Below are positions 9,992 through 19,776 of a stretch of DNA of 64,000 nucleotides, piece after piece. Position 1 is the first letter of the stretch. Each line of letters opens with the position of its first letter. Below the pieces are notes generated by a model. It worked only from the letters and a program-made list of their open reading frames with translations. It was not told where the DNA came from and made no database searches. The translations under genes were made by a program, and so were the position numbers. The stretch is from Pyropia yezoensis (Eukaryota; Rhodophyta; Bangiophyceae; Bangiales; Bangiaceae): positions 3,408,882 through 3,472,881 of the forward strand of contig CM020618.1 in the NCBI GenBank assembly GCA_009829735.1, read 5' to 3'.

Positions 9992-12439
9992 TCAGTGGGT
10001 AGACCCACTGCCCGAGGGAGGCCACTCACGCGTAAGCGCGTAGACCTCCGTGCTCCACCGGTCGGCAACGTCACGACGGTCGACCACCCGAGTTACCTCG
10101 GTGCATAGCTGGACGAGGGTGCTGCGGCCAGCCTCCACGTCCTCCAGAGCTTTCTGGAGGCGGTCCAGCACGCCACCGAAGCAACGCGCTGACCCAACCA
10201 GCGCAGCACCTGGGGGGATATCCCCCCAGCTAACAGAGAGACCCTCCCGCATTGCGCAAGTAACAAGGGCGTCAACGCCCTCATACCAGAGACGGGGACC
10301 CCCGTCATGTAGGACAGGGGCGGGAGGTGACACTGGCGCAGCCAGAGGAGCCACAGGAGCCGACACGGCTACCACCGGAGCCGGTGGCACCTGATACGAG
10401 GCCCGGTAGGACCCTACCGAAGGGGCTCCACCGTAACCACGGCGGTACTCCGCCCGACGACGGGACACCTCACGCTCCCCACCCACAGAGCCCCACTCTC
10501 GGGGACGACGGCCAACCGCCGCCGGCATCGGGTTACCGAACCACGGAGCAAGGACCTGAAGAGGGTCATGGATAACCATGGGAATACCCAGGTCAGCAAC
10601 AGCCTCGGTGGATGCCCACCCATGGCAACTGGGCTCACCCGGCTGAGTACGCCGGACACGCAACGAGTGACGAGGCAAGGGGGAAGCCCCAGCCTGCGGG
10701 TCCCGGTACGGGGGAAGGGCCAACACCCCAGCCCGGTTCACGGCATCGTGAACAGCCAGCAGGGCCTCGAACTCCCGGGCCAACCCGGTCTTGGCGGCTA
10801 TCAGATCCACGCCCAACTGCGCGATGTGCCGACGGACACCCGTCGGAAGATGAAACAGACGACCCTGCCGGCAAACGGACAGCAAGAAGGATGAAGCCTG
10901 CCCGAGGGTAACCTCAAGGGTGAAGGTACCCTGCAACGGGTGGACCGGTCGCGAGGCCAACACACTCCCGAAGTATCGGAGACAGGAGCCGGTGTCAAAC
11001 CGGAAAGCAGGGGCGGGTTCCCACCCCTCCTGCCATAGCGGCGGGCGCACGGGAGTGTATACCGGAGCACGACCGTTGCCGGTCTGCAACGCACACGTTA
11101 TATCCGTGCGGAACGCATCCGCCATGACACCATGGTTACGTCGCCAACTCGACGCCGACTTCAACCCCGCCATGGGCGGGTAGGGAGCCGTCAACGACAG
11201 ATACGGGGGTACCCCCGGGTAGTAGTCAAAGTCGGGATACCGACCAGTACTGCCCACCGTCTCCCCAAACGCAACCGGCTCCGCCGCCGCCGCAATCCCC
11301 CGAGCACTAGCCGGGTAGTCAATCTCCCGCGGCAACGCGGGGGCAATCAGGTCGCAGACCCCGAAGGCGGGGTCGAGGTAGACCTCACCCCGTCCCACCC
11401 GGGTGCGCCAGAGCTGCGCATGCCGGTCGTCCGGCTGACTCAGGATCCAATGATGTTCCACCCGGACCGCGTTCGGCTGGTTGACCAGCCGCACCAACTC
11501 CTGCTCCCAGCTCGGGTCCACCTTAACGCGGCGGGAGGATTCTCCACGGGGATGCACCAGGTGGAAGTCCACCCGCATACGCTCATCGGACTCCATCGAC
11601 TCTTGCACCGTGGGGCCTCGAACCCGAGCCACCAAGTCGGACACCGACATGGCGGGTTGACCCGCCGCCACGGCGACGCCGCCACCCAACGGGGCAACCC
11701 GGGCAGGACCAGGAAGAATCGGGGGCGCCGGGGGACGCACCACCGGCAGAGGGGCCGACGTCGGAGATGGACGAGGCCGAGGAGGAAGAAGAAGGGCGGG
11801 CGCCCGCCCGGAGTAACTCCCGGTGTCAACCGCCATGGTAGAAGGAGCGTCTTGACCGCTCGACACCCGCGGCACCGCAGGTTTGGTACCGGCGCCGGCA
11901 CCACCCGTCGGCGTAGCCCCCGCCTCGGAAGGGGAAGGCACTTGGACAGCCTCCGGAGCCGGAGCCCCGGCCGTGCGGACACCCGCACCGTCTTGACCCG
12001 CCGCACCGGGTGTCGCACCGCCACCACCACCCGCGTCAACGTCGGGACCGCCTCGAGGAGTCACCGCCCGGACACCCGGACCACCTTGACCAGCCGGAGT
12101 CGGCTGCGGGTCGCCACCTCCGCCGCAGGGCGGACCATCTTGAGGTAGCTGCGGTGAGCCGGCACCGGCACCAGGCTCCATCCGGGCAGCCGGCAGAGAG
12201 GGGGTAGAAGCCGCCACGCGCGGTTGACCGCCGGGTTGACCGCCGGCCGACGGCACCGTCGTGCCGCTGCACACGGACGACAGTTCTCCGGCCGACAGAC
12301 GGACGGACACCGCAGGCTCGTCGTCGTCAGACGAGCTCACCCCGTAACGCGCGGCGTCGGGACCGACAGGCGCGTCGTCCTCCATCTCCTCCCCGATCAG
12401 GAGGTCTTCCTCCTCTCCAAGCACCTGGGGATAGGACAT
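9992..12439 (-). CDS. Antisense gene of element 1, product unknown (815 aa)
   Basis: The frame runs opposite to gag-pol from ATG at 12439 (M-S-Y-P-Q) to a stop at 9992. This ATG is preferred because the frame is conserved with element 2 only from here; upstream the two copies are frameshifted. An acidic N-terminus is followed by about 300 residues rich in Gly/Pro/Ala/Ser, then a folded-looking region with blocks shared by both copies: V-E-H-H-W, Q-P-D-D-R, S-S-W-R-R-N-H-G-V-M-A-D, F-H-L-P-T-G-V-R-R-H, G-W-A-S-T-E, R-L-W-Y-E-G-V and D-R-W-S-T-E-V-Y-A. Nucleotides diverge much more here than in pol while these blocks persist, which argues for a selected protein. No signal peptide or membrane segment is evident and no domain was recognised. 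Antisense ORFs between pol and the 3' LTR are known from some plant Gypsy elements. Confidence 0.8.
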   Translation of the reverse strand: MSYPQVLGEEEDLLIGEEMEDDAPVGPDAARYGVSSSDDDEPAVSVRLSAGELSSVCSGTTVPSAGGQPGGQPRVAASTPSLPAARMEPGAGAGSPQLPQDGPPCGGGGDPQPTPAGQGGPGVRAVTPRGGPDVDAGGGGGATPGAAGQDGAGVRTAGAPAPEAVQVPSPSEAGATPTGGAGAGTKPAVPRVSSGQDAPSTMAVDTGSYSGRAPALLLPPRPRPSPTSAPLPVVRPPAPPILPGPARVAPLGGGVAVAAGQPAMSVSDLVARVRGPTVQESMESDERMRVDFHLVHPRGESSRRVKVDPSWEQELVRLVNQPNAVRVEHHWILSQPDDRHAQLWRTRVGRGEVYLDPAFGVCDLIAPALPREIDYPASARGIAAAAEPVAFGETVGSTGRYPDFDYYPGVPPYLSLTAPYPPMAGLKSASSWRRNHGVMADAFRTDITCALQTGNGRAPVYTPVRPPLWQEGWEPAPAFRFDTGSCLRYFGSVLASRPVHPLQGTFTLEVTLGQASSFLLSVCRQGRLFHLPTGVRRHIAQLGVDLIAAKTGLAREFEALLAVHDAVNRAGVLALPPYRDPQAGASPLPRHSLRVRRTQPGEPSCHGWASTEAVADLGIPMVIHDPLQVLAPWFGNPMPAAVGRRPREWGSVGGEREVSRRRAEYRRGYGGAPSVGSYRASYQVPPAPVVAVSAPVAPLAAPVSPPAPVLHDGGPRLWYEGVDALVTCAMREGLSVSWGDIPPGAALVGSARCFGGVLDRLQKALEDVEAGRSTLVQLCTEVTRVVDRRDVADRWSTEVYALTREWPPSGSGSTH

Positions 12440-13024
12440 GATAACGGGTGCAGAGTCCCCCGCGCCCACAAGCCGTCGACGGCTACGACCCGGTACGGTG
12501 GGATACCCGGGACGAGCCAGGGAAGCGCAGGCACCCGCGCTTATGACCATAAACGGCCACGAGCAGCGCCACAAACACGCGGGTCGGCCCACGCCGCTCG
12601 GGGCTACGAACGCGCCCCACCCAGGCACCTGGGCGGGACGGGGCCACCCCCACACACGGGGTAAGCAAGGGGGGTCACCCCCAACCGCCCCCACGCAACG
12701 CGGGCAGCCCCCGCCCCCCACTCAATCGTCCTCACGCGAGGGACCCCCCTACCACCAGGCACCTGGTGGCGGATCCGCTTGCACCACCCCTCGGAAAGGG
12801 GGGTCGTGAACAAAAACCCTCATCGGGAAATTAACGGTCCGGAAAACGGATCGTGTGTGTACCACACAAAGGGGGGCACCCCCCTCGGACAACCTCGAAA
12901 AGGGGTGTCTGTCGCGACGGGGCGCAAAGCCCCACCCGACGGGTAAACAGTCACGCGACCCACTTACATTCGGTAACCCGAATGCAACTCGACCCGGGGA
13001 CGGGCCGAATCTAAGGGGGGGATA
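12440..13024. promoter_or_regulatory. 3' internal region: likely upstream region of the antisense gene
   Basis: 585 bases between the antisense ATG and the 3' LTR, rich in G runs and C runs, with no conserved ORF in either strand. It should hold the promoter of the antisense gene unless that starts in the 3' LTR. Confidence 0.4.
13013..13022 (+). promoter_or_regulatory. Polypurine tract of element 1
   Basis: AAGGGGGGGA directly before the 3' LTR (13025). This is the expected primer for plus-strand DNA synthesis. The same tract precedes the 3' LTR of element 2 (36989-36998). Confidence 0.8.
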
Positions 13025-13386
13025 TGTAGCAATATGGTTGTCCGTATTGTGACCCTAATATCAGGGGGGCTACTTCTAATCCTTAACTTCAATTTGAGAG
13101 TCCGAGCTGGTCACGGTATCTATAAGTTACGTATGACCAGAGGGACTTGCATCTTGGGGTGGAGGGTAGTTAGTAGTGTCTCCGAGGGTTTATAACGAGG
13201 GGGCCGGTGGCGAATCCACCGCCGGCCAAGGTAGAACAACAAACCCCTCCCATTTGGGCTCCCATCTTGGTCCCGTGGCTTGCGCTCCAAGGACAGCAAC
13301 CTTGGCCTCCCGGTGACGTTGGTGCCGATCCCCCTTGGTGAGTGTTCCCTGAGAGTGAACGTGCGACGGATTCCTATTGTGCTACA
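13025..13386 (+). repeat. 3' LTR of element 1
   Basis: 362 bp, TGTAGC...GCTACA. It abuts the minus-strand gag fragment of element B with no matching 5-bp repeat on the other side of the element. Confidence 0.95.
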
Positions 13387-14008
13387 CCCGTCCCATCTTA
13401 CGAGCCTCACGTGTCCCATAGGTAGCCTTCTTGTTTCTCAGACGGTACGTACGGTAATCTAGGACCCGAGCAAAGCGATCATCTGAACACTTGCTGACCT
13501 GGGGCTCGGTCCGTGGGTACTCAGGGGTCTCAAGGTCCTCCTCATCCAGGACAGAAGAAAACGTGGTACCCGAGGAAGAGGACGTACAGGAACCACTGGA
13601 ATGGTGACGACGCCGACGACGGCGGGGACGGGAACGATTGGGACGACTGGTATCATGGGACCTACCCTGGCCATCAGGACTCTGGCTCAGGGCCTGGGAT
13701 ACAGTAGCCAAAATCTCATCTCGAAACGTTTCCAGAGTAGTAACAATGTCTTGGGACCCAGCAACAGGAGCCAAAGGTGGAACTCGGGTCCCTGTCTCAG
13801 AACCCGTGTCCCGACGTAAATCCTGACCCATAGTAGCCCGAATCCCACCAGGGGGCTCTGTCCCCCGACGCGGAATCCCTGTCTGCCCGCCTCCGCCACG
13901 GCCCAACGGACCCGAGGGACCGCCACGACCGCGACCAGCGGGAGTAACCATAGAAGTGTCCGACGGCGCACAACGGCCCCGACCTCCCGAGGGAACAGGG
14001 TCCGTCAT
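13387..14008 (-). pseudogene. Element B: gag N-terminal fragment of a second retroelement
   Basis: The frame starts at ATG 14008 (M-T-D-P-V-P) and runs about 207 codons until it meets the LTR of element 1. It is Gly/Pro/Arg-rich at first, with an Arg-rich block and a Ser-rich/acidic segment, and ends in a helical stretch (F-A-R-V-L-D-Y-R-T-Y-R-L) like the start of a capsid domain. 5' to it lie a primer-binding site and an LTR end, which is why it is read as gag. It is truncated; no continuation was found left of element 1 at 2567. Confidence 0.55.
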
Positions 14009-14128
14009 GTTGGCCGTGCGGTACTCGAACTGAACCAAACGATCTCGTTACCAGAAACAGGAACCAAGGAACCAAACGCTACCGAGAAAGAAAAGGGCTG
14101 TCCCGATACGGGAGAGAAGTATAGCCCT

Positions 14129-14160
14129 CCCCTGCTGCTCCACCATAAATGTAGCATAAT
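14129..14160 (-). promoter_or_regulatory. Element B: primer-binding site and inner LTR end
   Basis: On the minus strand, an LTR-like end GCTACA (at 14150) is followed after four bases by TGGTGGAGCAGCAGGGG (14145-14129), identical to the primer-binding site of element 1. The outer end of this LTR was not found; it should lie to the right within the A-rich stretch to about 14640. Confidence 0.6.
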
Positions 14161-15183
14161 GGAACCCAGGTTCCCGAAACCACAAACCACAAACACTCAC
14201 ACAGAGACCACAGTCCGGAGTCCAGGAAGGAACAGGTAAGAGCCCTTGCTGGTCAACTCGCCCGCCACGATACGAGGCAAAGGTAAACTGGACAAAAGCC
14301 CGAGGGAGAAGGAACCCAAAGCACTGTTGATTTTACATGATCGCCCCGGGGAGAACCCCGGAGCACCCCTCAAGAACCTCCCCCCCTGGCCCCTCCAGGG
14401 GCCCAGAGCGAGGCCCCCAGAGGGCGCCCCCAGCGGGCCAAGTGCCAGCAAGGCACCGGCCGCTCACCGGGCCAACACACGAAAAGCAAGCGAAATCCCC
14501 CCACACACAAATGTCAATCCCCAAAAAAAACCCAGTGGGAAAAAGGGGAAAGACACGAAATTACGCAAGGAAAGTAAATGCGAAAAATCAAACAAATAAC
14601 CCGAAGGTCAGTATGCCCCAACCCGGCAAGTCCTCCGCTCCGGGGGACCAATCAGGGCGCCGGGCGTGTCGCCACTGCCCCGGGCCACCGATGCAGGGAT
14701 CCCAAGCCAGCGCGTGGTTCCACGTAACGCTGCCAGCCGGTTCCCAAGTCAGCCTCCCGGGTCCCAACGGTACCTGAGGGCCACAACGCCACACCCCGCT
14801 CCCCGTGTGAAGCCCCGAACCCATCGCGTTTGTCATTGCGGCTCAAAGCGAGCTCCCGTTGGGAATGAGGTCGTGTGGCACTGAACGGAGCTGCCCCACG
14901 TACGCCACGCGCCGCTTCCCCTGCCCTCCCCCCCCACAACTCCACACTCAACCCTAACCCCCCTTTTCGCATGTCCGTCCCAGCACCCGTCATAGGCCCC
15001 ACCGCGCGCCGCCGGTACTGCCATTCAGCGCCACTTGGTGCCCGCAACGCCGAAGCCACTGCCCCGGTAGCGGTGACAGTACGGGTGAGCATGCGTGGCC
15101 ACTGGGTGTGGTGGCCGGGAATAAAGGCCCCCGATGCTCGGTCAGTGAGCCGGCGGGGCTGCACCCGTGGTCGGGCCGCGGCC
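14151..15183. other. Probable LTR remnant and intergenic DNA
   Basis: The left part (to about 14620) is unusually A-rich for this window, with A runs near 14522 and 14550, and is probably the 5' LTR of element B. The rest has no frame I would call a gene. Confidence 0.4.
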
Positions 15184-16554
15184 TCACTCGTGAATGGGCG
15201 CGAACGTGTTGGGCGTGCTGCGACGGTTGTCGGCTTCGGTCGGCTCCCGGTTTCTGTCCGCGTTTGTGTGGCGAACAGTGGTCTGCCTTGTTGCACTGCC
15301 CCGCCGGCGGCTCGTGCTGCTGCCGCTGCCGCCGTCGTGGACCGATGCGCCAGCGCGGTCGCCGTCGTACATGGCTTGTCGGATGTCCGTGGTCAACCAC
15401 CGGTAGGACGTACCGTAATCAGTACGCAGTTCCTCCTCCAGGCCTATCTCCCGCGTGGCGACAAGGGCGACGACCCCCGGCTTCACAAGCTCCGACAGAG
15501 GCGGGTCTTGGCCGTGAGCGCCGGGACACCTGACACTCATTTCGACATTGACATCCTGGCCGTCCAAACCAGCACCCGCAACAACTGCAGAGGAGTCGCT
15601 GGCAGCAACAACAGCAGCAGCAGCAGTGGAATCTACAGCAACACTCGCAACACCCTTGCGTGTAACACCACCCGGTGGTCGCCCGGCAGAAGGCAAAAAC
15701 GCCGCCGCCTCGGGAGCCTGCTGCACGGCCAAGAAGCTCTTGGCCGTGGCTGCCCCAACTTGCTGCTCCAGCCGTGTCTGCCGGCGCCCGTCATTGACCA
15801 GGCCCGCCACACACCAGGCAGCGGGAATCACGTACGCGAAAGTCGCCGAGGCGGCGACAGCGGAGCTATAGTGTACCCGGCTCTTGCGCGCACGGAGCGG
15901 CCGGTCCTCGTCCTCGTCGACGATTTCTTCGCCCAGCTCCTCCCGAGTTCGGCCCTGCTCCTCTTGCGCCTCCGTGCCGTCACGCTCGTGTTGCTGCTTT
16001 TGCTGCTGCGGGCCGCCCGGGTGCTGCTGCTGCTGTCGATGTTGTCCCATTCGGAGTCGCCCCGTTGTCCCCCGCTGCCCTTCGTCTCCGTCCATGCTTC
16101 CTTCAGGTCGAATATGGACCTTGACGGCGTTCTCGGCCTTGGACGTAGGTCCCAAGGCCCCCAGTGTCGGCGACGCGTACCGGTCGGTCCTTGTCATACC
16201 ACGTTTGGCCATGTTACATGTGGTCAGCGCGCCGTAGAACGGGAAAATCGTATCGCCCTTTCGGAACCGGCGTCCAGCAAACAAGCCGCTCCCGGTGGTG
16301 CCTCCCGCAACGCGGGAATGCGCGACAACGACGCCGTAGTGAGCGGCCTCCACAGCCAGCATCAGCTCGTAGTCCTCCACCGCAAGGCGAGCAACGAGGT
16401 CAGGAGGCCAGTCTCCCACGCTACACCTGCCGAGTCCAATGACCACTCCGCCGACCTCAGCTCCGCGCACAGGCGCGCGGGGGTGCGTGTGGTACCCCGC
16501 CCTTCGCTCGTTTTCATTTTGTGCGGCCCACCGGTTGGCAAGCAGGAGGAGCAT
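15184..16554 (-). CDS. SET-domain protein (putative lysine methyltransferase)
   Basis: Single-exon frame, ATG at 16554 to TGA at 15184, about 456 residues. SET-domain proteins transfer methyl groups from SAM to lysines. The N-terminal SET strand is visible near residues 85-110 (G-S-G-L-F-A-G-R-R-F-R-K-G-D-T-I, then F-Y-G). The C-terminal half follows: Y-V-I-P-A-A-W-C-V-A-G-L-V-N-D, D-V-N-V-E-M-S, and V-A-T-R-E-I-G-L-E-E-E-L-R-T-D-Y-G-T-S-Y. The classical N-H-S-C motif is replaced (L-V-N-D ... N-V-E), as in plant and algal SET outliers. A Gln-rich, acidic insert splits the domain, and the tail is Ser/Arg/Thr-rich. It is head to head with the epimerase fragment, about 50 bases away. It could be carried by a mobile element; I see no terminal repeats. 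Confidence 0.65.
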   Translation of the reverse strand: MLLLLANRWAAQNENERRAGYHTHPRAPVRGAEVGGVVIGLGRCSVGDWPPDLVARLAVEDYELMLAVEAAHYGVVVAHSRVAGGTTGSGLFAGRRFRKGDTIFPFYGALTTCNMAKRGMTRTDRYASPTLGALGPTSKAENAVKVHIRPEGSMDGDEGQRGTTGRLRMGQHRQQQQHPGGPQQQKQQHERDGTEAQEEQGRTREELGEEIVDEDEDRPLRARKSRVHYSSAVAASATFAYVIPAAWCVAGLVNDGRRQTRLEQQVGAATAKSFLAVQQAPEAAAFLPSAGRPPGGVTRKGVASVAVDSTAAAAVVAASDSSAVVAGAGLDGQDVNVEMSVRCPGAHGQDPPLSELVKPGVVALVATREIGLEEELRTDYGTSYRWLTTDIRQAMYDGDRAGASVHDGGSGSSTSRRRGSATRQTTVRHTNADRNREPTEADNRRSTPNTFAPIHE

Positions 16555-16607
16555 GTGTGCTGGCAGGGCCGTGAAGCACGGCTGGCCGGGCACGCGCGCC
16601 CAGGCAG

Positions 16608-17843
16608 CGGCTCGCCGGCGCCCCCCGCGGCTCCACCCCCTTCCACGTTGCCCTCGGGCGCGACTGGTCGCGGGTGGACCCCCCCGCCACGACGGTCATT
16701 GCGCAGGCGCGGGGGGTGTACATCAATGCCGTGGCCGCCCGCGCGGCGGCCGCCGCCGGCGACGGCCGGGCGGCCGCGTACGTGGACGCGGTGCGCGGGG
16801 GGGTGGCGACGCTCCTCGGCCGCTACCGGGACGCCGCCGACGGGGGCTACGTGTGGGCGGTGGCGCAGCCGCCGGGCGGCGGCGGCGGCGGCGGCGGCGG
16901 CGTGACGGACGGCACCAAGGACGGGTATGGCAACGCGCACGTGCTGTTTGCGCTCGCCGCGGCGGTGCGGGCGCTGCCGCCGGGGGCGGACCGCGCCGCG
17001 GCGGCCGGCGCGGCGCGCCGGTGCCTCGCCTACATCCGCGTCGCGCTGGCCGACGGGGTGGGGGGCATTAAGCGGCGGGCAGCCGACGGCGGGGGCGCCG
17101 GGACCACGCGGAGCATTGACCCGCTGACGCACTACTTTGAGGCCCTCCTCGGGTGGTACGACGCGCTCCCGCCGGGCGGCGAGCGCGCCGCCGTTGCCGC
17201 CGAGGCAACCCGCGCCAGCACGTTTATTGTCAACCAGACGGTGGTGGGGGAGGCGGGCGACGCCGCCGCCTCGGCCTACGTGGCGTACAACTACGACACA
17301 GACTGGACGCCGACGGCGGGGGCGTACAGCCGGGGCACCCAGTGGACGACGGCCGCCACGGCGACGCCGCCGCACGGGATGGAGCTGGCGTTCCTCCTCT
17401 CCCGGGCGGAGCAGCGGGGGCTGGCCCCCCCCGGGGGGGGTCGGTGGGTGGCCACCGCCTACCGGCTCATCCGGTACGCGGAAAAGTACGCCTTTGACGC
17501 GCGCGGCTGGCTGCGCTACGAGGTCACCACCTACGGGGGGGCCCCGCTGGCGGGCAACCCGGACAATGACGTGTACGTGTGGTGGGCAGAGTCGGAAGCT
17601 GCCCGCGCGTTTCTTCACTTTGCCGTCGACCGGGGGGCGGGGGAGGCGTATGGGGGGCGTGCTGCCGTGGCGGCGGCGGCGCTCGACGGGCCGTTTACCG
17701 ACGGCACGTACGGGGGGTGGTACCGGCAGCTGCGGGTGGACGGGCTGGGGTCGGACGGGACGCCCAAGTGGGACCGGTGGAAGGTGGCGTACCACTTTAC
17801 AATGCTCCACGCCGAGACGCTGCGGCTGGCGGGGGAGCTGTAG
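16608..17843 (+). pseudogene. N-acylglucosamine 2-epimerase (AGE)-family protein, N-terminus missing
   Basis: Open to TAG at 17841, about 411 codons from a possible splice acceptor (CAG before 16608); an in-frame TGA lies at 16572. The family comprises alpha/alpha-barrel sugar epimerases and isomerases (GlcNAc, mannose, cellobiose). Recognisable blocks are F-H-V-A-L-G-R-D-W, Q-A-R-G-V-Y, D-G-Y-G-N-A-H-V-L-F-A-L, H-Y-F-E-A-L, a late W-W-A-E-S-E-A, and G-G-W-Y ... D-G ... W-K-V-A-Y-H ... H-A-E. The normal first 40-50 residues are absent and no upstream exon was found; the SET gene begins 50 bases away in the other direction. A Gly run near 16880 is an expansion. Either an upstream exon lies beyond the SET gene or the gene was truncated by its arrival. 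Substrate cannot be told. Confidence 0.7.
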
Positions 17844-19776
17844 GGGTGGAGATGGGGCGGCGGGTTGGGGGGGGGGGGGGGGGGTGGCGGAGGTGACTCC
17901 GCGTCAGTCGTGGCCGGGAGTCACGCACCAGCATCGAGAAAGCGCGTATTTATTGACTGCACACCCCGACTCGCCCAGAACCCGCGCCGGTTTGACGGCT
18001 TCCAGACGGGGGCAGGGCCCAAGCCACTACCGCCCCCAGCTGGCGCTCCCGCCGCGGGAGAGCCCAGCGGTCGGCGGCGGGACCGCCGCGACGGCGGCGC
18101 CACCGCCGTGGCGGCGGCCGAGTGGACGCAGCGTGTCGGCCCCACGTGGCCGCCTGCCCCTATGTGGACAGCTCGACCGCCGCGTCCACGCCGGTTGGCC
18201 CCACCCGGCGAGCAACGCCAGTCGCGTCCAGGCAGGCAATTCTTTCCGTGGGGTTGAAGGCCGTGACTATGGCTTACTTGAGACGGCCGGCGGCAGTCAC
18301 GTCGGCTTGTGCGCAGGGCGTCTCATTCCTCAACGACATGGCGGGTGGGCGGTTGGGGGCGGGAGAGGGGGGGCACGGGTGGACGACCAGGGTGTTTTGT
18401 ATGCCCCTTGCCCTTGGGCATGACCGGCACGGCACCTCCTCCGTCTCGCGCTCAAGGGCGGCGGCCACCGCCGCACGCTCACCGCCGCCGCCAGCCACCC
18501 GCGGCTTTCTGCGCAGCGGGGGCCAGCAGCCGCCGGGAGCCGCAGCCGGTGCACGGCGAGCCGGCCCGCTCTGGCCGCGTGCCGGCGCGCCGCCCTAGGC
18601 GGACAGAGCTCGTTCGCTGGAGGAGCAATGGGAGCGACGATTCGCCGGGGGGCGAGGGGGGGGGGGGGGGGGGGGGCAATGAGGTTGCGAGGCGACGGCG
18701 CCGCTCCCTTGCCCCCGCGGTCTGCAACCCCCCCGCGGGCGACCGACAGCGGTGAGGGGGCGACGGCGAGACAAAGGTGGGGGCCCGCGCCGCCGCCGCA
18801 CGTGGCGGGGAACAGCCGCGCTTGCGCGACGTCCGCCGTGGGTGTTTGTGCGGTGCTGCAGCGCGGCGGTGGCCGGCGGCGGCGACGGCAGCGGCCGCGG
18901 CGGCAGCAGTGGCCGCGGTGGCAGTGGCGGCCGTGGCGGCAGTGGCGGCCGCGGCGGCAGTGGCGGCCGCGGCGGCAGTGGCGGCCGCGGCGGCAGTGGC
19001 GGCCGCGGCGGCCATCAGGGGCATAACCCGGCTGGGTGGCTGCCGTCCCGCCACCACTCCCCCTCCTCCGCCGCCTCCTTTATTGCGTCCTTTGTCGCGG
19101 CTCGCAGGGACCGCCACCGGGTCGGCAGCCGCCCCCGCCGCGCGCGGAAGCCACCGCCGGTTGCCCGGCGGCCAGCAACGTAGCCGGTTGTTTCGGCTGC
19201 GGGTGCCAGGGCGTGAAGGCCGGTGTAGGGCGTGAAGGCCAGGGCAGCACGCCCCCTCCCCCGCCGTGCCTTACGACGCTGACCGCGGGCCGCGGGGAGC
19301 GCCAGCGGGACGCCCACCGCGGTAGCCGCGGGCGACCGCTCGTCACCGCGCGAGGGCTGACGGACAAAACAAAAAAAACAACCGTCAAACAAAAATCATC
19401 TCGCTAGATTTCGTACAACAACCACATCACAAAAACACTTGAGTGCCGGGATTTGTCTCGGGCCGTTGCCTCTGCAACCACGAGGGCGACCAACCAGTCC
19501 TCGACAGAGGTCCCACAAGAAACCCTGCCCTCGGCGAGGACTGAGTCTCCTGCGGGACCACTAGTGGCTGTCGATCGCATTTCTGTGGAGTTCATTTATC
19601 ATTTGGTTGTTCTTTTTGCTTTGGTGACGGTCCGCATCGCGCCCGACACCAGCGCGCGCGCACCTTGACTTCTGCTGACGCGGGAGTCGGCTCGCCCGCC
19701 GTGCGCCCCCCACCCCCCCCCCCGCCCGCACTCACCCTGCTCGTCTCCCTCGGCACTTCCCCCACGACTGGCCACG
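17844..19776. other. Long intergenic region with G runs and GC-rich minisatellite
   Basis: Contains G homopolymers (about 17867-17884 and 18657-18676). Near 18880-19012 lies a minisatellite of an 18-bp GGCGGCAGTGGCGGCCGC-like unit. Frames here are repeat-derived (poly Gly-Ser-Arg or Ala). 19360-19660 is less GC-rich and may be promoter for the gene at 19777. No gene is supported. Confidence 0.5.
18885..19012. repeat. GGCGGCAGTGGCGGCCGC minisatellite
   Basis: About seven imperfect copies of an 18-bp unit. It produces Gly/Ser/Arg or Ala/Val repeats in all frames. Confidence 0.8.

Larger units (their letters stand above)
2568..13386 (+). mobile_element. Element 1: Ty3/Gypsy chromovirus with an antisense gene, nearly complete
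   Basis: The element is 10.8 kb and bounded by two 362-bp LTRs (2568-2929 and 13025-13386) that begin TGTAGC and end GCTACA. Order: LTR, primer-binding site, gag, pol (protease, reverse transcriptase, RNase H, integrase, chromodomain), hairpin array, long antisense ORF, purine tract, LTR. The LTRs differ by about two substitutions and two single-base indels, so insertion is recent. The pol core is uninterrupted, but gag carries an in-frame TGA at 4919 and the gag-pol link a TAA at 5539, so this copy is probably non-autonomous. The 5-bp flanks (GACAT left, CCCGT right) do not match, so no target duplication is visible. Confidence 0.93.

Noticed and set aside
14246..14777. Small Lys/Pro-rich plus-strand frames in the A-rich region
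   Set aside because: They lie in the probable LTR of element B and have no conserved features.
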